A stretch of 5,940 bases of DNA from DASQUK01 sp035641315 (GCA_035641315.1 DASQUK010000128.1:1-5940), one strand, 5' to 3'. Positions 1-5,832 are shown, numbered from the stretch's first letter. Notes: generated by a model from the letters alone, not told the origin. Numbers and translations: made by a program.

Positions 1-1
1 G

Positions 2-337
2 GCAAACGGCGACGACCGGATGAGCGCGACGAGCGGCGACGACGAGTCCTGGCCAAACGTGCCCACACGTGTCGTTGCTGGCAGAGACGACCGGTTCTTC
101 CCGCTCGAGTTCCAGCGCCGCGTCGCCGCCGACCGGCTGGACCTCGACGTCAATGCCCTCCCCGGCGGGCACTGCATCGCCCTCAGCCAGCCCGCCGCGC
201 TGAGCACCTATCTGCTCGATCGGCTGACGCGAAGCGTCAGCCGATCAGGTCGTCGCGAGAGCCCACGCCGAACGCGGCTGGGCCGCGGTGGAGCCTTGCG
301 CACCCGCGCAGTGTTAGCTCCTGTGAGCGCGACGTAA
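2..337 (+). CDS. alpha/beta hydrolase, C-terminal part (5' end outside window)
   Basis: The frame is open from the left edge, so the first ATG at 20 is probably internal. The sequence carries the end of an alpha/beta-hydrolase fold: a beta-strand followed by GRDDRFFP (from about residue 21 counted from that ATG), which normally supplies the catalytic acid, and then PGGHCIALSQP, where the His (residue 51) is the expected catalytic base. Such proteins hydrolyse esters, lactones or related C-X bonds in the cytoplasm; the substrate cannot be told from this end. Family members usually stop shortly after the last helix, here STYLLDRL, near base 228. The roughly 35 residues beyond it are rich in Arg and Ser and look like read-through of non-coding DNA, and a strong hairpin (218-246) sits exactly at this point. 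An indel may therefore have moved the stop codon. Family assignment is fairly sure; the true 3' end is not. Confidence 0.7.
   Translation, partial: ANGDDRMSATSGDDESWPNVPTRVVAGRDDRFFPLEFQRRVAADRLDLDVNALPGGHCIALSQPAALSTYLLDRLTRSVSRSGRRESPRRTRLGRGGALRTRAVLAPVSAT
218..246 (+). terminator. Hairpin at the end of the hydrolase homology, probable terminator
   Basis: A perfect 13-bp inverted repeat (218-230 and 234-246) is separated by a three-base GAA loop. It falls where alpha/beta-hydrolase homology ends, as expected for a transcription terminator. There is no T tract after it, which is common for actinobacterial terminators but leaves the function unproven. In the present reading frame it lies inside the annotated ORF, which suggests that the tail beyond it is not native coding sequence. 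Confidence 0.5.
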
Positions 338-890
338 CGACGGCTCGGGTTGCGCACCCACGACGACGAAACTGTCCCAGAATATGTGCCCCCATAATCG
401 TCGGCTGCCGTCGTCAGCGGCATCCCGGAAGTGCCGTTCGGGGCCAGCCATCGTGTCCGGCCGAGGCGTTCCCGCTGCTCAGGCCAAGCCGCAACCGTGA
501 GATCGAAGTTCGGGGAGACCTTCAGCGCTTGGCGTTGCCGCTGACCCTTGCATTAGCCGTGCGCGACGCCGTCCTTGTGGTACGGCCCGTGGATCAGGGG
601 CGAGTGGCAGCGATCGTACTGCTCGGTCCCCATCCGCGAGATCCGTCATCGCACCGCGGTACGTCGGCGTGCCTTCGGCATCAGCAGACGTCCTCGATCC
701 ACCGATCGCAGATCGGACAGAAGTGAGGTGGCAGGTGCAAGTCAGCCGTCTGGCCCGACCGCAGCCTGAACGCCCGCTACCGGCGACTCATGTGCAGTGC
801 CGGCCGACACCCCACCACGACCAGGTCCGCCACACGAAGGCGACGGGCCGAACGCGACCTCACGGTCGCGGATCGCCCTGCAAGTCGGGG
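338..890. other. About 550 bp without a supportable gene
   Basis: All six frames were read. The plus-strand frame that is open from 340 to 726 gives no recognisable fold, and its composition (many Arg, Pro, Ser, His) resembles shadow translation of GC-rich DNA. Antisense frames are likewise broken or unconvincing. One short plus-strand stretch near 748-816 (containing RSLNARYRRLM) is faintly reminiscent of an IS110-type transposase C-terminus, but is too short to call. The stretch fits a decayed intergenic region between the hydrolase and the downstream operon. Confidence 0.5.
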
Positions 891-893
891 TGA

Positions 894-922
894 TTGACCA
901 GGGGGTCTCCGGGTAGTTGCCT
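894..922 (+). promoter_or_regulatory. Possible sigma-70-type promoter of the 947-2796 operon
   Basis: TTGACC at 894-899 matches five of six positions of a -35 box. After a 17-base spacer comes TTGCCT (917-922), a poor -10 box. The placement would start transcription near 929, just ahead of the ribosome binding site GGAGAAGG at 937-944. The spacing is right, but the weak -10 box makes this tentative. Confidence 0.2.
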
Positions 923-946
923 GGGAAGTGACCTTCGGAGAAGGCG

Positions 947-1834
947 ATGGCACGAGCGCGTGATCCGGTTGCCATACTCGGCATTGGCACGATGGGCCAC
1001 GGGATGGCGGCCAGCGCCTTGCGGGCCGGCATTCCGACGATCGTGTGGAACCGCAGCCGGGAGGCGACCCGCGATCTCGCTGGGCTGGGCGCGGAGGTCG
1101 CGGAGAGCGCGGCCAGCGCGGTGGGGCGAGCCGCGATCGTCGTCACGATGGTGACCGATGCCAACGCGGTGATCTCGATTGCGCGCGACGAGGGAATGTT
1201 GTCGGCTCTCGCTCCGGGCGCGATCTGGGCACAGATGAGCACGATCGGCGTGCGCGGGACCGATTCGGTTGTGGCGCTCGTTGAGCGAGAGCGTCCCGAC
1301 GTCGCCCTCGTCGACGCGCCGGTCTCGGGAAGCAAGGACCCGGCAGAGCAGGGCGAGCTGACGATCTTCGCATCGGGGCCTGACGGGGCCCGCGCGCGTG
1401 TGACGCCTCTCTTCGACGCGCTTGGCCAGCGCACGATCTGGGTGGGTCCGGTCGGTACCGGAACGCGAGTGAAGGTTGTGAACAACACGTGGCTTGCCTT
1501 CGGCGCGGAAGCGGTTGCCGCGTCGGTGGCGCTTGCTCATCGGTTGGGGCTGGAGACCGGGACGGTGCTCGACGCGCTCGGTGGCGGGCCGCTCGTGTCG
1601 TCGTGGCAGGCGGCGAAGCTGCAACGGATCGCCACAGGCGACTTTTCGCCGCAGTTCGCGCTGCACCTCGCGCTCAAGGACGTGCATCTCGCGCTCGAGG
1701 CGGCGGGCGACGACCGGTTTGCCGCGCTCGGCTGTCTGGCCGGCGAATGGCAGCGCGCCGTCGAGCTGGGGTTCGGCGACGAGGACCTCACGGTCGTCGA
1801 GCGGGCGCTCGACCGGCGGGGAGGCACGCGATGA
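947..1834 (+). CDS. NAD(P)-dependent beta-hydroxyacid dehydrogenase (3-hydroxyisobutyrate dehydrogenase family)
   Basis: This 295-residue protein has the full layout of the family (usual length about 290-300): an N-terminal Rossmann domain and an all-helical C-terminal domain. The dinucleotide motif GIGTMG is at residues 12-17. The second strand ends in WNRS (34-37), and Arg36 after Asn suggests a preference for NADP(H). The substrate-binding segment is DAPVSGS (123-129), where most relatives have DAPVSGG. GTGTRVKVVNN (170-180) supplies the catalytic Lys176 and Asn180, and a KD pair (244-245) lies in the conserved late helix. The family oxidises or reduces short 3-hydroxy acids such as 3-hydroxyisobutyrate, tartronate semialdehyde or succinic semialdehyde; the actual substrate is not readable here. 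The ATG follows GGAGAAGG by a few bases. Its TGA overlaps the ATG of the next gene, so the two are probably co-translated. The protein appears complete, with all key residues kept. Confidence 0.92.
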   Translation: MARARDPVAILGIGTMGHGMAASALRAGIPTIVWNRSREATRDLAGLGAEVAESAASAVGRAAIVVTMVTDANAVISIARDEGMLSALAPGAIWAQMSTIGVRGTDSVVALVERERPDVALVDAPVSGSKDPAEQGELTIFASGPDGARARVTPLFDALGQRTIWVGPVGTGTRVKVVNNTWLAFGAEAVAASVALAHRLGLETGTVLDALGGGPLVSSWQAAKLQRIATGDFSPQFALHLALKDVHLALEAAGDDRFAALGCLAGEWQRAVELGFGDEDLTVVERALDRRGGTR

Positions 1835-2796
1835 CCCTGTTCGGTTACACGATGATGTGCGAGCAGGCCGGTCCGAGGCAACTGGTGCGCGACGTCACCC
1901 TGGCCGAGGAAGCCGGCTTCGATTTCGCGGTCATCAGCGACCACTACTTCCCGTGGCTCGACTCCCAAGGCCACGCCCCGTACGCGTGGAGCGTGCTGGG
2001 CGCGGCGGCGCAGGCGACCGACCACATTCCGTTGATGACGTACGTGACGTGCCCGATCCGCCGCTATCACCCCGCGGTCGTCGCGCAGAAGGCGGCGACA
2101 GTGCAGCTCCTGTGCGACGGTCGGTTCACACTCGGGCTGGGCGCGGGTGAGAACCTCAACGAACACATCGTCGGAGGACGCTGGCCGATTGTGGGTGTGC
2201 GCCACGAGATGCTCGAGGAGGCCGTCGAGATCATTCGCGCGTTGTGGCAAGGCGGCACCGTGACGTATCGCGGCAAGCATTTCGACGTCGAGTCCGCGAA
2301 GGTCTGGGACCTGCCGGACTCCCCTCCGCCGATCGGCATCGCGGTGTCGGGGCCGCAGAGTGGTCGTCTGGCGGGACGGCACGCCGACGTCATGATTGCG
2401 ATCGAGCCGCGGGCGGAGCTCGGCAGGATGTTCGACGATGCCGGAGGCGCGGGCAGGCCGCGGGTCGGCCAGATCGGGTTGTCATACGACCCCGATCCGC
2501 AGGTCGCAGTGAAGCGGGCGATGGACCAATTTCGGTGGTTCACCGGGAGCTGGCGAGTCAACGCCGAGCTCCCGGTGCCCGCGTCGTTCGACGCCGCATC
2601 CAAGACCGTCCGCCAGAAGGACGTCTCGACCCAGATGCCCTGCGGCCCCGACGTCCAGCGACACGTTGCCGGTATCCGCGAGTTCGAGAACGCGGGATTC
2701 ACACACGTTGCGTTGGTACAGGTCGGCGCGGATACGCAGGAGCAATTCATCAGCTGGGCGGCGACCGAACTGCTGCCCGCACTACGCACGTCATGA
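1831..2796 (+). CDS. F420-dependent oxidoreductase, luciferase-like (F420-dependent G6PDH-related family)
   Basis: The protein has 321 residues and a luciferase-like TIM-barrel fold. The opening LFGYTMMCEQAGP, the ISDHYFPWLDSQGHAP segment, VTCPIRRYHPA and LGLGAGENLNEH are hallmarks of the group that includes mycobacterial F420-dependent glucose-6-phosphate dehydrogenase (Fgd). With a constant offset of two, Glu11, His38, Trp42 and Glu107 match the Fgd active-site residues Glu13, His40, Trp44 and Glu109. The catalytic pocket is thus kept and coenzyme F420 is the likely hydride carrier. I did not verify the sugar-phosphate ligands of Fgd, so glucose-6-phosphate is not a safe substrate call; many family members act on other alcohols or aldehydes. 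The start overlaps the upstream stop (ATGA) and is preceded by GGGGAGG at 1818-1824, six bases from the ATG. This supports an operon with the hydroxyacid dehydrogenase and perhaps consecutive redox steps. Confidence 0.9.
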   Translation: MTLFGYTMMCEQAGPRQLVRDVTLAEEAGFDFAVISDHYFPWLDSQGHAPYAWSVLGAAAQATDHIPLMTYVTCPIRRYHPAVVAQKAATVQLLCDGRFTLGLGAGENLNEHIVGGRWPIVGVRHEMLEEAVEIIRALWQGGTVTYRGKHFDVESAKVWDLPDSPPPIGIAVSGPQSGRLAGRHADVMIAIEPRAELGRMFDDAGGAGRPRVGQIGLSYDPDPQVAVKRAMDQFRWFTGSWRVNAELPVPASFDAASKTVRQKDVSTQMPCGPDVQRHVAGIREFENAGFTHVALVQVGADTQEQFISWAATELLPALRTS

Positions 2797-2850
2797 ACCG
2801 CTCGCGGGACTCCTGACTACGCGTCCTGCTCGGCGGATGGCAGTCGCGAG

Positions 2851-2878
2851 TTGTGCAAGGTCCAGTCGTCTCTATCAA
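2851..2878 (+). promoter_or_regulatory. Weak promoter-like sequence before the malic enzyme remnant
   Basis: The 159-base gap between the oxidoreductase stop and the malic enzyme start holds TTGTGC (2851-2856), then 16 bases, then TATCAA (2873-2878). Only the first three bases of the -35 box and four of six -10 positions match consensus. No strong terminator hairpin was seen in the gap. The gap length suggests that the malic enzyme once had its own promoter. Confidence 0.15.
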
Positions 2879-2955
2879 CGCCAGCCGATCCGCTCAAGGC
2901 ATACCAGTCCGCGCGGCGAACGGACCAACGCCACCCCAACAGAAACGAGCAGCCA

Positions 2956-3936
2956 ATGACTTCAACCACCGCCGCCCCCACTGTTCGCCGCGGCCGCGAG
3001 CTGCTGCGCGATCCCCGTTGGAACCGCGGCACGGCGTTCAGCGTCGAGGAGCGCGCCTTGCTCGGGCTCGAAGGGCTCCTGGCGGCGGCGGTGCTGACGT
3101 TGGAGGAGCAGGCACGCCGCTCCTACGAGCAGTACCGGTCGCAGGCGACCGATCTGGCGAAGAACGAGTTCCTGGCTGCATTGCACGACCGTAACGCGAT
3201 CCTCTACTTCGAGCTGCTCGGCGACCACCTGAAGGAGATGCTGCCGGTGGTCTACGACCCCGTTGTGGCGCAGGCGATCGAGCGCTACAGCCACGAGTTC
3301 CAGCGGCCGAGCGGCGTGTACCTGTCGGTTTGATGATCCCGACGGCGTGGAGCGGGCGCTGCGCAACTACGGGTTGAGCGGCGACGACGTCGATCTCCTC
3401 GTGGCGTCCGATGCGGAGGTGATCCTCGGCATCGGCGACTGGGGAGCCGATGGCATCGCGATCTCCACGGCCAAGCTCGCCGTGTACACGGCCGCCGCCG
3501 GCATCGATCCCGACCGTGTGATTCCCGTGCTGCTCGACGTCGGCACCGACCGCGAGACGCTGCTCAATGATCCGTTGTACGTCGGCAACCGGCACGCCCG
3601 GGTGCGCGGCGATCGCTACGACGCGCTCGTCGACGCCTACGTCGAGGCGGCGAGCCGGCTGTTCCCGAACGCGCTGTTGCACTTCGAGGACTTTTGGGGC
3701 CTCGAACGCGCGCCGCATCCTCGACCGTTACCGCGACCGCCCACCGCGTCTTCAACGACGACATCCAAGGCACCGGCGGGATCACCGTCGCGGCGATGCT
3801 CGCCGCGGTGCGCGCCGCGCTCCCGCGCTCCCGGCCGCACGACCAGCGCGTCGTCATCTTCGGTGCAGGCACGGCTGGCATCGGCATCGCCGACCAGATC
3901 CGCACGATCATGATGAACGACGGGCTTTCGGAGCAG
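2956..3936 (+). pseudogene. Malic enzyme (oxaloacetate-decarboxylating), frameshifted three times and truncated
   Basis: Malic enzyme converts malate to pyruvate and CO2 with reduction of NAD(P). The reading starts at ATG 2956 (poor ribosome site) and follows the family in order: WNRGTAFSVEER, LPVVYDPVVAQAIERYS with the catalytic Tyr, RPSGVYLS, ILGIGDWG, AKLAVYTAAAGIDP with the catalytic Lys, DVGTDRETLLNDPLYVGNR, FEDF and FNDDIQGTGG with the metal-binding acidic residues, and the nucleotide motif FGAGTAGIG. Continuity needs three frame changes, each undone by removing one base from a run: TTT at 3329-3331 (otherwise TGA at 3331-3333), TTTT at 3692-3695 (giving EDFGASNARRILDRYRD) and CCC at 3740-3742 (giving RDRHRVFNDD). 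Homology stops after MMNDGLSEQ near 3936; the frame then ends at TAG 3976-3978. About 326 residues remain, where large bacterial malic enzymes have about 540-570. The frameshifts could be sequencing errors, but the truncation cannot, and it abuts transposase sequence. Family identity is certain. Confidence 0.88.
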
Positions 3937-3980
3937 GATTGGCCGGTGTCGATCTCGTGCTGGCGGCGCCAGTTGTAGAT
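3933..3980 (-). mobile_element. Transposase scrap, IS3-type OrfA helix-turn-helix
   Basis: Read on the minus strand, 3980 down to 3939 gives IYNWRRQHEIDTGQ. This closely resembles the end of the DNA-binding domain of IS3-family OrfA transposases (pattern TIYnWRRQ..IDtGq). Only about 14-16 codons remain. The homology begins within a few bases of where the malic enzyme ends on the plus strand, so this is probably the edge of a vanished insertion. No flanking IS end or target duplication could be defined. Confidence 0.5.
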
Positions 3981-3981
3981 C

Positions 3982-4038
3982 GTCCCCGACCTTGCGGTCG
4001 GCGATGTCGGCGTAGACGAGTGTCATCTTGAGATCCCG
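3982..4038 (-). pseudogene. Tyrosine recombinase/integrase scrap with the catalytic-Tyr motif
   Basis: The minus-strand frame gives RDLKMTLVYADIADRKVGD. Site-specific tyrosine recombinases of actinobacterial elements end with a very similar segment (pattern MTLVYArIADRtVaDEY), in which the Tyr of VYA is the nucleophile that attaches to DNA. Only these 19 residues are recognisable; the sequence before RDLK and after VGD is unrelated. It lies directly upstream, in another frame, of the transposase scrap at 3933-3980. An alternative is that both pieces descend from one frameshifted helix-turn-helix transposase, but the recombinase match is the better of the two readings. Confidence 0.45.
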
Positions 4039-4123
4039 GGGGCTTGGAGGTGGGAGCGATGAGCCTTGACCCCCCCTTGCCACACACTCACTCTCGTCCA
4101 TTGGTCACTTCCGGTGTCGCGAT

Positions 4124-4141
4124 CGGTCATCTCTCTGACCG
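4124..4141. repeat. Short inverted repeat CGGTCA-6-TGACCG
   Basis: A perfect 6-bp inverted repeat with a TCTCTC spacer. It lies in the gene-free stretch next to the integrase and transposase scraps, and GGTCA also occurs 22 bases upstream (4103-4107). It could be part of an insertion-sequence end or an operator half-site pair; nothing in the sequence decides between these. Confidence 0.3.
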
Positions 4142-4150
4142 CCACCGCGG

Positions 4151-4180
4151 CGCCGATGTGACCACGAGAACGCCGATGTG
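4151..4180. repeat. 10-bp direct repeat with 20-base period
   Basis: CGCCGATGTG occurs at 4151-4160 and again at 4171-4180, separated by ACCACGAGAA. Short spaced direct repeats of this sort are found in the ends of some insertion sequences (IS21-like ends carry several), but there is no transposase gene here to support that reading. Confidence 0.35.
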
Positions 4181-4371
4181 CAACATCCGAACGCAACTCC
4201 ATCCGCCGATCGCAATCCCGGCGCGGTGTGCGGCTCGCCGGTGTCGCGCGGCAAATCGCCTGCCCGCGCCGACGATGAGGGGCTGGGAGTGCCGTCGAGC
4301 CGGCGTTCTAACGGCACGGGATCGCCAAGCGGACGACGTGTCGACGCACCCGCCGGGCGAGGTCGAACACG

Positions 4372-4437
4372 GTCCTGCTCAAGCAGATTGTCATCGACTG
4401 TCACCATCCGGCTGGGGCGAGGTTCTGGGTGGCGGCC
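4372..4437 (+). pseudogene. VOC (glyoxalase-like) protein, N-terminal scrap
   Basis: The plus-strand frame reads VLLKQIVIDCHHPAGARFWV. This is very like the first strand and helix of single-domain glyoxalase-like VOC proteins (pattern L.qIVIDC.DPa.lArFWa.aLG). One residue is missing between the Pro and the ARFW segment, and the homology ends after about 22 residues. No start codon or ribosome site fits directly upstream. It is a fragment of a gene distinct from the intact VOC gene at 4613-5386 and lies on the opposite strand to it. The short length limits confidence. Confidence 0.4.
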
Positions 4438-4462
4438 TCGATGGCTTCGTGGTCCGCAGCTA

Positions 4463-4549
4463 CGACTGTGGCGGCATCGCGAACCTCGCGTCTTGGGCCA
4501 GCATGGCGAGGAGCACGGCGCGTTGTCTCGCCGGGAGGTGTTGCAGTCG
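4463..4549 (-). pseudogene. ECF sigma factor scrap (SnoaL-tailed, SigG/SigJ-like), internally deleted
   Basis: The minus-strand frame reads RRLQHLPARQRAVL followed directly by LAMLAQDARFAMPPQ and a TAG stop. The first part matches the start of region 4 in ECF sigma factors (aLqhLPpRQRAVLlLrdvl). The second matches the start of the C-terminal SnoaL-like domain in SigG/SigJ-type factors (LvalLaeDarfsMPP). In intact proteins these are separated by the region 4 helix-turn-helix and a linker of roughly 70-80 residues, so a deletion has joined them. A shifted frame just upstream reads SVEPA, where relatives have SVELAF, which hints at a further frameshift. The scrap lies just downstream of the intact VOC gene on the same strand, so the two may once have formed an operon. 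Confidence 0.45.
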
Positions 4550-4580
4550 CCGGCTCGACCGACGTCGCGCTGGTCGTCGA

Positions 4581-4606
4581 CCGCCCTCCCCTGTGGGGCA
4601 AGGCGG
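4581..4606 (-). terminator. Imperfect GC-rich hairpin after the VOC gene
   Basis: CCGCC at 4581-4585 pairs with GGCGG at 4602-4606, and an inner CCCC/GGGG stem closes on a TGT loop, with one bulged stretch between the stems. It begins seven bases past the stop codon of the minus-strand VOC gene, the expected place for a terminator. There is no T tract. Confidence 0.35.
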
Positions 4607-4612
4607 AGGCGG

Positions 4613-5386
4613 TCACCGACGCTGGAGGACCGAGAAGACCGCTCCCTCTGGGTCGTTGAGCACCGCGACGCGGCCGACATCCGCGCGGTCAAACGGAGCG
4701 ACGGACACCGAGCCTCCGAGTTGGCCGACGCGACCGACGATCTCGTCGATGTCAGCGACGGCGAAGTAGAGCATCCAATGCGGCGGCACGTCCTCGGGCC
4801 ACAGCTGGTTCGTGTGCATGCCGGCGACAACCTGGTCGACGTCCGGAAGGAAGAACTCGGTGTAGGTCGCTGCTTCGGCAACGGTACGGGTCCGGCCTTC
4901 CCAGCCGAACACCGCGCCGTAGAAATCCTTCGCGGCGTCGATGTCGCGGCACGACAACTCACCCCAAGTGAAGGAATTGGGTTCGTGCATACGGGACGCG
5001 GCGGGGTGCCTCTTCGGCTCCCAGAGCCCGAACCGCGCGCCGAGGGGATCGGTGCACACCGCGAGGCGGCTGACCTCGTCGATCTCCCCTAGCCAGATCG
5101 CGACCGTACCCCCATTGTCGACGACCACCTGAGCCGTCTCGTCAGCCTTGTCCACCGACATGTACATCGCCCACACCGGATCTGGCCCGGGCGCCAGGCT
5201 TCCGACGTCCCGGCCGTCAAGAACGAAGACCCACCAATGGGACGCATCCTCGAGGGGGCGATGCCGGGCAAGCGCCGTCCAGCCGAAGAGGCCGCGGTAG
5301 AACTTGCTTGCCGCCGTCGTGCCGGCGACCGTCTCGAGGTTGACCCAGACCGGAGTGCCGGGGGAGTACCTGCGGGCACGTCGCAT
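4613..5386 (-). CDS. Two-domain VOC/glyoxalase-like protein (CFP30B-like)
   Basis: The 257-residue protein consists of two vicinal-oxygen-chelate domains, at about residues 11-125 and 137-256. Each contains a [D/S]..A[A/K].FY..[L/V]FGW helix (residues 24-36 and 150-162) and ends in DP.GA.F..[W/L]. The start MRRARRYSPGTPVWVNLET, the overall length and the closing AVLNDPEGAVFSVLQ resemble mycobacterial CFP30B (Rv0577). VOC proteins bind small molecules or metals and may isomerise, cleave or sequester reactive compounds such as methylglyoxal; the reaction of this subgroup is not firmly established, so none is assigned. No signal peptide is seen. An in-frame ATG lies 29 codons upstream, but GGAGGG four bases before the ATG at 5384-5386 and the family N-terminus fix the start. 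The neighbours are a TetR scrap, divergent, and a sigma-factor scrap just downstream. Confidence 0.9.
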   Translation of the reverse strand: MRRARRYSPGTPVWVNLETVAGTTAASKFYRGLFGWTALARHRPLEDASHWWVFVLDGRDVGSLAPGPDPVWAMYMSVDKADETAQVVVDNGGTVAIWLGEIDEVSRLAVCTDPLGARFGLWEPKRHPAASRMHEPNSFTWGELSCRDIDAAKDFYGAVFGWEGRTRTVAEAATYTEFFLPDVDQVVAGMHTNQLWPEDVPPHWMLYFAVADIDEIVGRVGQLGGSVSVAPFDRADVGRVAVLNDPEGAVFSVLQRR

Positions 5387-5390
5387 GACG

Positions 5391-5396
5391 CCCTCC
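5391..5396 (-). promoter_or_regulatory. Ribosome binding site deciding the VOC gene start
   Basis: On the minus strand the sequence is GGAGGG, four bases before the ATG at 5386. It is the strongest Shine-Dalgarno match near the gene. It selects this start over the upstream in-frame ATG at 5471-5473, which would add 29 unrelated residues. Confidence 0.75.
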
Positions 5397-5476
5397 AATC
5401 TAAGGAGTCGCGCGCATTGGTGCTCATGGCGGATTGGTGAACCTATGGGGGGCGCCGAACGTCTGGCCGACATCGA

Positions 5477-5647
5477 GCCCGCGGGGAGATGCCGCCAGAG
5501 ATGGACCAGGAACTCCTGCTCGACCTTCTGCTCGGGCCCCTTTGGTATCGCCTCCTGGTAAGCGGTGCGCCCATCACACCAGCCGCTGCACGCTCGGTCG
5601 CCGAACTCGTGCTCACAGGCGCATTATCCCGACCGTCCCCGCCCTAG
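5477..5647 (+). pseudogene. TetR/AcrR-family regulator, C-terminal scrap
   Basis: The plus-strand frame gives 56 residues beginning ARGEMPPEMDQELL and continuing LLLGPLWYRLLVSGAPITP, ending at TAG 5645-5647. This matches the last helices of the ligand-binding and dimerisation domain of many actinobacterial TetR regulators (pattern RGEl.pd.DpelllDLLlGPlyYRLLvtG.p.t). The N-terminal helix-turn-helix and most of the core are absent: in frame upstream there is a stop at 5438-5440 and unrelated sequence. The remnant is divergent from the VOC gene, a common arrangement for a TetR and its target, so it may have been the local repressor. ATGs at 5489 and 5501 could allow a peptide of about 50 residues, but neither has a well-spaced ribosome site. 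Confidence 0.65.
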
Positions 5648-5653
5648 GTCGGG
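5628..5653 (+). terminator. Hairpin overlapping the end of the TetR remnant
   Basis: CCCGACC (5628-5634) and GGTCGGG (5647-5653) form a perfect 7-bp stem around a 12-base loop that includes the stop codon. It is placed as a terminator would be. The stem is short and lacks a T tract. Confidence 0.3.
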
Positions 5654-5832
5654 TGCGTGCCAAAAAGCGCAAACGTGACCGGGCCGCAAACTTCGAACTT
5701 CCGACGTGCTCCCGGACGGGCGAAGGTAGCGACGCCCGTGGCCGCCGCTGAGACGTCGGAGCGCCGTCTCACTGACAACGTCAGTTGGCTGTGTCCTGCC
5801 ACGGGTAGGTGACGGTGATTCGACGATTCGCC
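5654..5832. other. Non-coding stretch with a small palindrome
   Basis: No frame gives a recognisable protein. The only structure seen is ACTGAC-AAC-GTCAGT at 5771-5785, a perfect 6-bp inverted repeat with a three-base spacer. It lies about 50 bases beyond the stop of the minus-strand gene at 5833 and could be a weak terminator or a protein-binding site. Confidence 0.35.

Noticed and set aside
670..760. Minus-strand peptide with a CPIC motif resembling a zinc ribbon (HLPPHFCPICDRWIEDVC)
   Set aside because: It is bounded by stops about 32 codons apart, has no plausible start or ribosome site and contains only one CxxC pair with an uncertain partner.
748..816. Possible IS110-type transposase C-terminus (DRSLNARYRRLMCSAGRH)
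   Set aside because: Only about 15 residues are suggestive, with stops close by and no flanking element structure; too weak to annotate.
742..1488. Long antisense frame across the dehydrogenase, including the protein-like EGHFPGNYPETPWSI segment near 900-950
   Set aside because: It mirrors the well-supported dehydrogenase coding strand, has no ribosome site or recognisable fold, and long antisense frames are expected at this GC content.
1489..2796. Extended 435-residue reading of the F420 oxidoreductase from ATG 1489
   Set aside because: The first 114 codons are an out-of-frame reading of the dehydrogenase; family homology and the ribosome site place the start at 1831.
4105..5092. Long overlapping frames on both strands across the VOC gene and the gene-free stretch
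   Set aside because: They are Arg/Pro/Ser-rich shadow frames with no family motifs, apart from the small scraps annotated separately.
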